Shown here: piece by piece, positions 1-6,212 of the stretch | Position numbering within the stretch: the stretch's first letter is position 1 | Layout of the letters: each line of letters starts with the position of its first letter | NCBI GenBank assembly: GCA_913046125.1 | Contig: CAJWRL010000048.1 | Coordinates: forward strand, 1 to 6,655 | Direction of reading: 5' to 3' | Length of the DNA: 6,655 bases | From: an uncultured Gammaproteobacteria bacterium | GTDB taxonomy: Bacteria > Pseudomonadota > Gammaproteobacteria > GCA-002705445 > GCA-002716945 | Notes under the pieces: model-generated | What the model saw: the letters and a program-made list of their open reading frames with translations, nothing else | What the model was told of the DNA's origin: nothing | The model's database searches: none | Made by a program: the position numbers and the translations under genes

Positions 1-726
1 GTTTCGCCTGAGACAAGGGATAGTTACAGCACTAGACTAATAAAAAAGGAGAGTGGCTACGATATAGTCGTAACTCATTATGGTAAAGAATTCATGTCTG
101 ATGGAGATACCGAATTCAGGTGGCAAAATAGACCAAGAGACATTGAATTTGAGAATGAGATGATAAGCAGAATGTTTATATACCTCGGAGGCGATGAAGC
201 AAGAGAAGCAGGGTATGTTGTAGCAAATATCAATAGGGCAACTGATAGGGTATTGTTATCAAGTGACGAGAGAGGATTTCAAACATTATTCATTCCAGAT
301 ATATATGAAAGAGTTTATCCAAGAATCATATCTAGTCTAGATAAACTAGGTATAAATATACTTTCTGAAAAGCCCTCTGATGGATTGATATTAGTCTCAT
401 TGAGCGAATCAATAAGTTATAGTGCGGAAGTATCCGAGGCGCTAAGTAAGCTTACATCTCTACGTGATAGATCAATAATCACTGAAAGTGAGTATCTTGA
501 AAAAAGAGAGGTTATTTTAAGCAATAAGACTGTAAAAGAGAGCCCCGGATTCTTTAGTAAACTTTTTGGCGATAGCAATGAACCTGACACATTTATCGTG
601 AGAGTTTCTCTAAGCGGAGAAAATGGACAACATACTCTTGTCACTATTGAGAATGAATCCTACGCTCAAGTTCAGACATCGCCAACAGAAGAACTTATCA
701 GAGGCCTGTACGCAAATCTTCGTTAG
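1..726 (+). CDS. bamC: Outer membrane protein assembly factor BamC, 5'-truncated by the window, with a SHOCT-like insertion
   Basis: BamC (NlpB) is a lipoprotein of the BAM complex, which inserts beta-barrel proteins into the outer membrane. The frame is open from base 1, giving 241 residues to a TAG stop. The signal peptide and lipobox cysteine would lie upstream. Family features seen: a segment with TEFRWQNRPRDIEF leading into EMISRMFIYLGG (window residues about 38-63), a helix-grip half with YPRIISSLDKLGINI and DGLILVSLSE (about 107-137), the linker GFFSKLFG, then a C-terminal half ending ELIRGLYANLR. An ATG at 94 would give a shorter protein, but BamC-like sequence (YDIVVTHYG) continues upstream of it and it has no close Shine-Dalgarno, so it is an internal Met. 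Odd: about 35 residues between the two halves resemble a SHOCT domain rather than the short linker usual in BamC. The family call rests on motif resemblance and is fairly secure. Confidence 0.8.
   Translation, partial: VSPETRDSYSTRLIKKESGYDIVVTHYGKEFMSDGDTEFRWQNRPRDIEFENEMISRMFIYLGGDEAREAGYVVANINRATDRVLLSSDERGFQTLFIPDIYERVYPRIISSLDKLGINILSEKPSDGLILVSLSESISYSAEVSEALSKLTSLRDRSIITESEYLEKREVILSNKTVKESPGFFSKLFGDSNEPDTFIVRVSLSGENGQHTLVTIENESYAQVQTSPTEELIRGLYANLR
421..525 (+). other. SHOCT-like domain segment inside bamC
   Basis: The in-frame translation here includes ALSKLTSLRDRSIITESEY followed by LEKREVIL. This fits the SHOCT (short C-terminal domain) pattern of leucines on one helix face, LRD, a turn with IIT, then E-aromatic, K/R and a closing hydrophobic pair. 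SHOCT domains are usually at protein C-termini and are thought to mediate oligomerisation or regulation. Here the segment sits between the two halves of BamC. The assignment comes from reading the pattern by eye. Confidence 0.6.
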
Positions 727-729
727 CTA

Positions 730-1539
730 TTAATCTTTTACTTTGTGAATCTGAGCATAAGCTGAGTGGTTATGTATAGATTCAAAATTTTCAGATTCAA
801 CTACATACTCAGTCACCCTATCATCATTATTGAAGTGTACTGCTATGTCTCTAACCATGTCTTCAACGAATTTAGGGTTATCATAAGCTCGCTCAGTAAC
901 GAATTTCTCATCGGGTCTTTTGAGTAAACCGTAGAGTTCAGATGATGCTTCTTTTTCCACTATATCAATAATCTCTTCAATCCAAATAAAGTCATTGATC
1001 GTGACTGTAATTGTTACATGAGACCTTTGATTGTGAGCACCGTAATCTGAAATTTTCTTTGAGCATGGGCAAAGACTTGTTACAGGTACAAGGACTTTAA
1101 CTTTTAATTTTGATGTACCATCCTCGATTTCACCTATCAGAGACACAGAGTAATCAAGTAAGCTTTTTACTTTCGAAACCGGTGCAGTTTTATTAATAAA
1201 ATATGGAAATTTCATTTCTATATGTCCTGATTCTGCTTCGAGAAGTATAAGCATCTCGTCAATCATTTTCTTGAACGAGTCCACAGTAATTTGCTCTTCA
1301 TGTTTATTTAGAATATGTACAAATCTTGACATATGAGTACCCTTAAAATCATGAGGTAAATTTACATACATGTTAAAATTAGCAATTGTAGATTGCTCTT
1401 TACCCGATCTTTGTTTGATAATCATAGGGTGGACAATATCTTTTATACCCACCTTGTTTATAGGCATGTTCCTGGTATCAGCCTGACCTTGTGTATCTGG
1501 AAGGTTACTAATTTCTAATTTTGACTTTGATGTTGACAT
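730..1539 (-). CDS. folE2: GTP cyclohydrolase I, type IB (FolE2)
   Basis: Converts GTP to 7,8-dihydroneopterin triphosphate in the cytoplasm, the first step of folate synthesis and the source of the queuosine precursor. At 269 aa it is full length for the COG1469/FolE2 family. Diagnostic motifs: VTSLCPCSKKISDYGAHNQR (residues 154-172, with Cys157 and His169 as likely metal/catalytic ligands), LYGLLKRPDEKFVTE (202-216, Glu211), NPKFVEDMVRD (221-231, Glu226) and SIHNHSAYAQI (254-264, His256). The ATG is the only sensible start: an in-frame TGA lies five codons upstream, and a G-rich Shine-Dalgarno (AGGGGG, 1544-1549) precedes it by 4 nt. It is the last gene of the leftward operon, 15 nt after queD. 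In some bacteria FolE2 is the zinc-sparing, Zur-controlled backup of FolE. Its position in a housekeeping operon suggests it is simply the regular enzyme here (inference). Confidence 0.95.
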   Translation of the reverse strand: MSTSKSKLEISNLPDTQGQADTRNMPINKVGIKDIVHPMIIKQRSGKEQSTIANFNMYVNLPHDFKGTHMSRFVHILNKHEEQITVDSFKKMIDEMLILLEAESGHIEMKFPYFINKTAPVSKVKSLLDYSVSLIGEIEDGTSKLKVKVLVPVTSLCPCSKKISDYGAHNQRSHVTITVTINDFIWIEEIIDIVEKEASSELYGLLKRPDEKFVTERAYDNPKFVEDMVRDIAVHFNNDDRVTEYVVESENFESIHNHSAYAQIHKVKD

Positions 1540-1554
1540 TCTACCCCCTGTTGT

Positions 1555-1923
1555 TCATTCCGTGTAAATCACTGCAGAATTGTTTGTTTCCCAAAGTTTA
1601 ATTTCACTGACTTTAATGTTATCAGTATTAATATTTTTTGATAGCTCTTTATAAATATATTTTGAAATATTTTCTGCAGTAGGGTTATCCTCAGTGAATG
1701 GCTCAATTTCATTAAGAAACCTATGGTCTAGTTTAGACACTATGTCTGCTAGATTTTTTTTAATATCTTTAAAATCAATTACCATACCAATCTTATTGAT
1801 ATTATCCCCTTCTACTTTTGCTTCTACAATCCAATTATGGCCATGCATTCTCTTGCAATCACCTGGATGACCATGCAAGATATGAGCTGATGAGAATTCT
1901 TTCTTAACAACAAGTTTAAACAT
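1555..1923 (-). CDS. queD: 6-carboxy-5,6,7,8-tetrahydropterin synthase (QueD)
   Basis: Turns 7,8-dihydroneopterin triphosphate into 6-carboxytetrahydropterin, the second step of preQ0/queuosine synthesis. At 122 aa it is the normal length for the PTPS/QueD T-fold family. Zinc ligands are His14 (in FSSAHIL), His27 and His29 (in CKRMHGHN). The catalytic Cys23 stands at C-x3-HGH, Asp66-His67 lie in LDHRFLN, and the pterin-anchoring Glu112 is in LWET. The Cys-x3-HGH form points to QueD rather than PTPS-III, the folate-bypass relative that lacks this Cys. The ATG shares one base with the dxs stop (TAATG) and has no evident Shine-Dalgarno, so translation is probably coupled to dxs. It lies directly upstream of folE2, which makes its substrate. 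Other queuosine genes (queC, queE, queF) are not in the window. A true eukaryote-type 6-pyruvoyl-tetrahydropterin synthase role is less likely. Confidence 0.92.
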   Translation of the reverse strand: MFKLVVKKEFSSAHILHGHPGDCKRMHGHNWIVEAKVEGDNINKIGMVIDFKDIKKNLADIVSKLDHRFLNEIEPFTEDNPTAENISKYIYKELSKNINTDNIKVSEIKLWETNNSAVIYTE

Positions 1924-3815
1924 TATTTCACAATTTTTTTATTATTTGAGATGTGATCGTATATCTCATTAATTCTGTATTCTAATGATTTTTTATCCAA
2001 ACCAATCTCAGCATATAATTCGTTTTGACTTCCATGTGATATGATTTGATCAGGTATTCCAAAGTTTGTAACTGTAATCTCATACCCTTTTTCTACAAGA
2101 TATTCATTTATAGATGATCCAGCTCCTCCTGTAACAACATTATCCTCAATGGTGATTATATGTTGATGGGTATTTGATAACTCATCTAATCTCTCTTTAT
2201 CAATAGGCTTTGCAAATCTCATATCAACAAGCGTTAGGGATAACTTTATAGAAATATCAATTACTTCACTCAATAACTGTCCGAATACTAGAATAGCAAG
2301 TTTCTGGCCTTTTTGAATCAGTTTTGATTTGCCTATAGATACTTTTTCTTCTGTCATAACTATATCATGACATCCAGTGTTACCTCTGGGATATCTTATA
2401 GCTGATGGACCTTTATGACTAAGTCCTGTATTCAGCATTAATAGTAATTCTCTCTCATTTGAAGGGGTCATAAGAATAATATTAGGCAGTATGCGCATAA
2501 ACGAAATATCATAAATTCCATGATGCGTTTCTCCATCGGCACCAACTAGGCCAGCTCTGTCTATGGCAAACATTACATCCAAATTTTGAAGATTTACATC
2601 ATGTACCAACTGGTCAAACGCTCTCTGTAGAAAAGTCGAGTATATTGCAACGATAGCTTTTAGCCCACCTAATGCAATACCCGCTGCTAAAGTTACAGAG
2701 TGCTGTTCAGCAATCCCTACATCAAAGAACCTAGAGGGAAATTTCTCCTCAAACTCTACAAGTCCTGAGCCTTCCCTCATCGCTGGAGTTATTGCTACGA
2801 AATTAGAATTATTTATGGCCGCATAATTTATCCATTTACTGAAAATATTTGTATATGTGAGCATCTTTGGTTTTTTTATCTTTTCACTGACACCTGTTTT
2901 TACATCAAAAGGCGTTACTCCATGATACTTAATCGGATCCTGCTCAGCTATTTTGTAGCCTTTACCTTTCTTTGTAATCACATGTAGCAAAATAGGACCG
3001 CTTTTGTTTTTCAGGTTGTTCAAAACCTTATTCAATGATGAAATGTCGTGTCCATCTATAGGTCCATAATAACTAAATCCAATTTCTTCAAATAAATGAC
3101 CAGGAGATAAAATATTTTGTGCGTTATCTTTTATTTTTTTAATAATTCTTTTTATTGGAGATTTATCACTAAGAAGTTCACCACCTTTTTGTTTAATAGT
3201 TGATAGAGTCTTACCAGAGAGAATTTTTGTAAGATATTTATTCATTGCTCCAACGTTTGGTGATATTGACATCTCATTATCATTAAGAATTACAAGCATA
3301 TCTTTTTTCAGATACCCAGCATGACATAAAGCCTCATATGACATGCCAGCAGTAATTCCGCCATCGCCGATAACTGCAATGATCTTATGATCCTCCTCAT
3401 TAGCATCTCTAGCTATAGCCATACCCAATGCTGCACTTATAGATGTACTAGAGTGACCAGCTCCAAAAACATCGTATTCACTCTCATCTATTTTGAGGAA
3501 ACCACTAATACCTTTATATTTTCTTATTGTTGACATCTTATCTTTTCTTCCAGTTAGTATTTTATGTGGATAGCATTGATGTCCTACATCCCAAATGATT
3601 TTATCAATCGGAGTATTGAACACATAATGAAGCGATATGGACAACTCTACAGTTCCCAAGCCTGCAGCAAGATGCCCACCTGTTCGAGAGATAACCTCTA
3701 GTATGTATGCTCTTATATCATTAGCAAGTAACTTTAATTGATGGTTACCAAGTTCTTTAAGATCTGATGGAGTATTGATTTCATCCAATACAGGATAATT
3801 ATTATTTTTCATCAT
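1923..3815 (-). CDS. dxs: 1-deoxy-D-xylulose-5-phosphate synthase
   Basis: Condenses pyruvate and glyceraldehyde 3-phosphate to DXP using thiamine diphosphate. DXP is the first intermediate of the MEP isoprenoid pathway and a precursor of thiamine and pyridoxal phosphate. At 630 aa it is close to the E. coli enzyme (620). Seen: TGGHLAAGLG (His48), WDVGHQCYPHKILTGR (75-90), FGAGHSSTSISAALGMA (117-133), the ThDP motif starting GDGGITAGMSYEA (150-162) and ending in LNDNEMS, then GPIDGHD (251-257). The transketolase-like half has DVGIAEQHS (Glu370), YSTFLQRAFDQ (Tyr392, Arg398), DRAGLVGADGETHHG (Arg420, Asp427, His431) and IRYPRG (Arg474). All catalytic positions I know are present. The start is one of two adjacent ATGs inside the xseB end (14-nt overlap) with only a weak ribosome site, so coupling to xseB is likely. 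The usual ispA gene is absent between xseB and dxs. Confidence 0.98.
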   Translation of the reverse strand: MMKNNNYPVLDEINTPSDLKELGNHQLKLLANDIRAYILEVISRTGGHLAAGLGTVELSISLHYVFNTPIDKIIWDVGHQCYPHKILTGRKDKMSTIRKYKGISGFLKIDESEYDVFGAGHSSTSISAALGMAIARDANEEDHKIIAVIGDGGITAGMSYEALCHAGYLKKDMLVILNDNEMSISPNVGAMNKYLTKILSGKTLSTIKQKGGELLSDKSPIKRIIKKIKDNAQNILSPGHLFEEIGFSYYGPIDGHDISSLNKVLNNLKNKSGPILLHVITKKGKGYKIAEQDPIKYHGVTPFDVKTGVSEKIKKPKMLTYTNIFSKWINYAAINNSNFVAITPAMREGSGLVEFEEKFPSRFFDVGIAEQHSVTLAAGIALGGLKAIVAIYSTFLQRAFDQLVHDVNLQNLDVMFAIDRAGLVGADGETHHGIYDISFMRILPNIILMTPSNERELLLMLNTGLSHKGPSAIRYPRGNTGCHDIVMTEEKVSIGKSKLIQKGQKLAILVFGQLLSEVIDISIKLSLTLVDMRFAKPIDKERLDELSNTHQHIITIEDNVVTGGAGSSINEYLVEKGYEITVTNFGIPDQIISHGSQNELYAEIGLDKKSLEYRINEIYDHISNNKKIVK

Positions 3816-4005
3816 CGAGGACTTTGATTATTTGTTTAGCATCATTTAGCGCTTTTTGACATTTTTTGGACAGCTCCACACCCTCTTTATATTTTTCAAT
3901 TGATTCTTCTAGGGATAATTTATCTGATTCAATGTCCTCTAATATATCTTGAAGTTTTTTCAAATCGCTCTCAAAATTACTTAAATTTGTGTTTTTCTTA
4001 GCCAT
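3802..4005 (-). CDS. xseB: Exodeoxyribonuclease VII small subunit
   Basis: Small subunit of exonuclease VII, a single-strand-specific exonuclease in which several XseB chains bind each XseA. The protein is 67 aa, slightly short of the usual 75-80. It fits the family helical-hairpin pattern: NFESDLKKLQDILEDIES (9-27), then LSLEESIEKYKEGVELSKKC (31-49) and a final ALNDAKQIIKVLDD helix. The LSLEESIEKYKEG block is the family signature. The ATG lies 8 nt inside the corB end, and the stop lies 14 nt inside dxs, so the gene is overlapped on both sides and probably translated by coupling. No good Shine-Dalgarno is visible. The xseA partner is not in the window. Pairing with dxs is classic for gammaproteobacteria, normally with ispA in between. 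Confidence 0.93.
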   Translation of the reverse strand: MAKKNTNLSNFESDLKKLQDILEDIESDKLSLEESIEKYKEGVELSKKCQKALNDAKQIIKVLDDEK

Positions 4006-5254
4006 TATTAGTTATTGTTGCTTTCTCTACGTAATTGTTATGTACCTTTTCAACTTCTATAATAATATTATCCTCCTTAAAAGTCATACCTGCTTGAGGA
4101 ATCTCTTGCAAAGCTTCAAGAATATAACCATTAATTGTCGTAACTGCTGAGTCTGATAAGTTAATACCCAACCTTTTGTTTATATCTCTGAGCTGTATAG
4201 ATCCATGAACTTCTATTTTATTTTGAGATATATTCTTCATAAGAATATCTTTTTGGTCAGATACACTATACTCTCCTACAATTTCCTCTAGTATATCATC
4301 AAGCGTAAGAATGCCTTTAATATCACCATACTCATTTACTACGCATCCAATTCTCTTTTTTTCTTTTTTAAAAATTATAAGTTGGCTAAGCAAGGATGTA
4401 TCTTCGGGGATGAAATATGGCTCTGTGGAGTATTCGAGCAATTTTTCAATTTTAATTACATTATTATTTTGTACCATAGACGGGATATGTTTCTTATTCA
4501 AGAAACCCTTTATGTTGTTTAAAGACTTTGTATAAATCGGCATTCTCGTATGGTTTATGTCTATTAATCTTTTGTTAATATTTTCTTCAGAATCATTTAT
4601 GTCAATCCCCTCAACATCATTTTTTGGAATCATAGCATGCTCTACAGTAACTTGCTGTAAGTCCAGTAAGTTGAGTACCATCTCCTCATAGTTTTCTGTT
4701 ATTTTGCTCGAGGATTCTTGAATGATAGTTTTTATTTCTTCATTGGAGAGGTTATCAGATCCTACTGATTTTTTGTTTACTCGAAATATTTTTAGTATAG
4801 ATTTCGAAAAAAAATTGATGAATACCACAATTGGCGTAAAAAGTATAAGAGCATAGTAAAATAAAAAAGAAATTTTGTAAGCGATCGCATCAGCATAATG
4901 CGACGCAAATGTTTTTGGTGTAACCTCAGAAAAAACTAATATTAAAAAAGTTAAAACTCCAGCTCCAATAGCAACGCCTTTATCACCATAGATTTCAATA
5001 GCAATGAGAGTCGTAATCGCTGAAGCTAAAATATTAACAAAGTTATTTAATAGTAATATTAAGCCCAGTGTCTTGTCTGTATTATTCAACAAGTATTCTA
5101 CTCTTAATGCTGAAGCCTCATTATTTTTAACACGGTGTTTCAGTTTATACTTATTAACACTCATTAATGCTGTTTCTGATCCAGAAAAAAATGCTGACAT
5201 GAATAACAGAAATATCAGAATAAAAAAAAGACTTTCAAGAGTTAATGAGCTCAT
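3998..5254 (-). CDS. corB: CNNM/CBS-domain membrane protein of the CorB/CorC (HlyC) family
   Basis: Inner-membrane protein of the CNNM (DUF21) family, linked to Mg2+/Co2+ transport or resistance; bacterial CorB/CorC members are reported as Mg2+ transporters. 418 aa with the full domain order: an N-terminal transmembrane CNNM domain (about 1-160) with FFSGSETALMS (22-32), LNNFVNILAS (69-78) and FSEVTPKTFA (108-117); a CBS pair (about 205-265 and 275-330) with VEHAMIPK at its start and VVNEYGDIKGILTLDDILEE (305-324); and a C-terminal CorC_HlyC domain (about 340-405) with VHGSIQLRDINKRLG. The membrane domain separates it from the soluble E. coli CorC. The neighbouring ypjD gene, 9 nt upstream, supports the CorB (YfjD) identity. 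Only a weak ribosome site (CTGAAA) precedes the ATG. The transported ion cannot be told from sequence. Confidence 0.9.
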   Translation of the reverse strand: MSSLTLESLFFILIFLLFMSAFFSGSETALMSVNKYKLKHRVKNNEASALRVEYLLNNTDKTLGLILLLNNFVNILASAITTLIAIEIYGDKGVAIGAGVLTFLILVFSEVTPKTFASHYADAIAYKISFLFYYALILFTPIVVFINFFSKSILKIFRVNKKSVGSDNLSNEEIKTIIQESSSKITENYEEMVLNLLDLQQVTVEHAMIPKNDVEGIDINDSEENINKRLIDINHTRMPIYTKSLNNIKGFLNKKHIPSMVQNNNVIKIEKLLEYSTEPYFIPEDTSLLSQLIIFKKEKKRIGCVVNEYGDIKGILTLDDILEEIVGEYSVSDQKDILMKNISQNKIEVHGSIQLRDINKRLGINLSDSAVTTINGYILEALQEIPQAGMTFKEDNIIIEVEKVHNNYVEKATITNNG

Positions 5255-5263
5255 AATTTCAGA

Positions 5264-6034
5264 TTATCCAATAAAGAGTTTTGTTCCAAGATATGCAAGT
5301 ATTAGAAACACTAAGCCACCAACGGTCATGTTTGCCGCAGCTGTATCATTAATTCCATAATTTGATTTTTTGAACAGTAGGTATAAATAAGCAATCCACG
5401 CAATTATAGAAAATATTATCTTTTGGCTGTTATCACTTCCAATGGCACTAGTCATGTATGGTATTCCAGACAGTAGGGAGAGTGTAAGTAGAACAAATCC
5501 GGATAGAATTAACCTGTGCATGATTCTACCCATTTCCTCAATAGAGGGGAATGAATTCAGAAGTGTCGAATGATGAATATTTTTAATACTCTTAATTTGA
5601 TATTTAAGAATCAAAGCCTGGATACCTGCAAGGAAAAGGAATCCATATGAGGACAGTGAGAATATTATGTGTATGTATAAATTTTTCTCAACAATTGATC
5701 CTTCCTGAGGTAAGTCAACTAAAATGTATGTTAGTAGAGCGAGAAATATTACTGGATTAAGTATCAGACCGATGTAATCAACAGGCCGATAAAAATTGAG
5801 CAATATAAAGAAAAGATTTATTATGAATAATATAATAAAAAGTGAGCTTACGAAGCTAAAAACATTAAATGGATACGCAACCTTAAAAACGAAAAGTCCT
5901 AATAAAAATAATCCAATCATTCTTAAATAAGAAATACTTAACGGAATCTTGCAGTCTCTGCCCATGTATAAGTTGAACAGGCATACAGACATGGCGAGAT
6001 AAATTATTCCAATTACATGCGGTAGATACAGCAT
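5264..6034 (-). CDS. ypjD: YpjD, CcsA-like cytochrome c assembly family inner membrane protein
   Basis: Polytopic membrane protein of the CcsA/CcmC-like family (cytochrome c assembly, haem handling). The exact role of YpjD is not established. 256 aa with about eight hydrophobic helices (about 4-22, 36-53, 60-80, 90-107, 121-143, 177-192, 205-221, 236-253). Family marks are a helix beginning LYIHIIFSLSSYGFLFLAG (119-137) with His122, a possible haem ligand, then FPSIEEMGRIMHRLI (162-176), LLTLSLLSGIPYM (182-194), FSIIAWIAYLYLLF (208-221) and a C-terminal ILAYLGTKL (245-253). The WRGRR segment common before the last helix is replaced by YGINDTAA. It is the first gene of the leftward operon. The ATG has no strong Shine-Dalgarno (AATAAAG only). 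The corB-ypjD pair is conserved in gammaproteobacteria, normally with ffh divergent on the other side; here the divergent gene is rpsP. Confidence 0.85.
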   Translation of the reverse strand: MLYLPHVIGIIYLAMSVCLFNLYMGRDCKIPLSISYLRMIGLFLLGLFVFKVAYPFNVFSFVSSLFIILFIINLFFILLNFYRPVDYIGLILNPVIFLALLTYILVDLPQEGSIVEKNLYIHIIFSLSSYGFLFLAGIQALILKYQIKSIKNIHHSTLLNSFPSIEEMGRIMHRLILSGFVLLTLSLLSGIPYMTSAIGSDNSQKIIFSIIAWIAYLYLLFKKSNYGINDTAAANMTVGGLVFLILAYLGTKLFIG

Positions 6035-6100
6035 AATTACTTTATTGGTTTAATACTGTTGTTTTAACTAAACAAGTTTTAAAAAGGTCCATCTTTGATG

Positions 6101-6106
6101 ATTATA
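6101..6106 (-). promoter_or_regulatory. Candidate -10 element for the ypjD-corB-xseB-dxs-queD-folE2 operon
   Basis: On the minus strand this reads TATAAT, about 67 nt upstream of the ypjD ATG. No good -35 hexamer lies 16-18 nt further upstream (the bases read GCCTAT at 17 nt), and there is no TG extension. In such A+T-rich DNA a TATAAT can occur by chance, so this is a weak call. It is the best candidate in the only non-coding gap ahead of the operon. Confidence 0.3.
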
Positions 6107-6158
6107 TATAAAATTATCTGTTAATAGGCTATATTTTTGTTATTTTTGCTCAAAAAGT

Positions 6159-6187
6159 ATGAGATTTTTACCATGTGGTGCTATAAT
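6159..6187 (+). promoter_or_regulatory. Sigma70-type extended -10 promoter for rpsP
   Basis: A perfect TATAAT at 6182-6187 is preceded by TGC (6179-6181), giving a full extended -10 (TGnTATAAT). Exactly 17 nt upstream lies ATGAGA (6159-6164), four of six matches to TTGACA. A T/A-rich stretch further upstream (6131-6156) could act as an UP element. The predicted start near 6194 leaves a leader of about 19 nt before the rpsP ATG, just enough for the GAGG ribosome site. Strong promoters of this type suit ribosomal protein genes. Confidence 0.75.
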
Positions 6188-6193
6188 CACATG
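6172..6193. repeat. Inverted repeat CATGTG-N10-CACATG bracketing the rpsP -10 element
   Basis: The 6-bp arms at 6172-6177 and 6188-6193 are perfect reverse complements, with a 10-bp spacer that contains the TGCTATAAT promoter core. The two arms are centred 16 bp apart. The layout would suit a dimeric repressor covering the -10 and start site, but 6-bp arms are short and could be chance. No regulator is known to me for this site. Confidence 0.4.
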
Positions 6194-6203
6194 ATTCAAA
6201 AAT

Positions 6204-6207
6204 GAGG
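6204..6207 (+). promoter_or_regulatory. Shine-Dalgarno of rpsP
   Basis: GAGG lies 5 nt before the ATG at 6213 and fixes the start, in agreement with the conserved S16 N-terminus. With the G-run ahead of folE2, it is one of the few clear ribosome sites in the window; the overlapping operon genes lack them. Confidence 0.75.
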
Positions 6208-6212
6208 CACAA

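Noticed and set aside
417..644. 75-aa open frame on the minus strand opposite bamC
   Set aside because: It lies wholly inside a recognisable coding gene on the other strand, resembles no family I know and has no ribosome site; a shadow frame.
94..726. A complete 210-aa gene starting at the ATG at 94
   Set aside because: The frame stays open to base 1, BamC-like residues continue upstream, no Shine-Dalgarno sits close to this ATG, and BamC should begin with a lipoprotein signal that is not here. It is an internal Met of a truncated gene.
720..775. Terminator hairpin at the bamC/folE2 junction (AGC-ATA-AGCT, CTGAG repeats)
   Set aside because: The stem would be only about three base pairs with no following T-run, and CTGAG is a direct rather than inverted repeat.
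4311..4535. 74-aa plus-strand open frame opposite corB
   Set aside because: Antisense to the conserved CBS domains of corB; its hydrophobic look is a by-product of the A+T-rich codons on the other strand.
5004..5360. 118-aa plus-strand open frame across the corB-ypjD junction
   Set aside because: It spans parts of two well-supported genes on the other strand and resembles no known protein.
5264..6034. Loss of a haem-binding histidine in YpjD before the FSIIAW helix
   Set aside because: Some CcsA-like relatives have HK at this spot where this protein has QK, but E. coli YpjD, as I recall it, also lacks the His there, so it is not a sign of degeneration.
6061..6084. Direct repeat GTTTTAA (6061-6067 and 6076-6082) as a regulator site
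   Set aside because: Seven-base A/T words recur by chance in such DNA, and nothing else marks the site.
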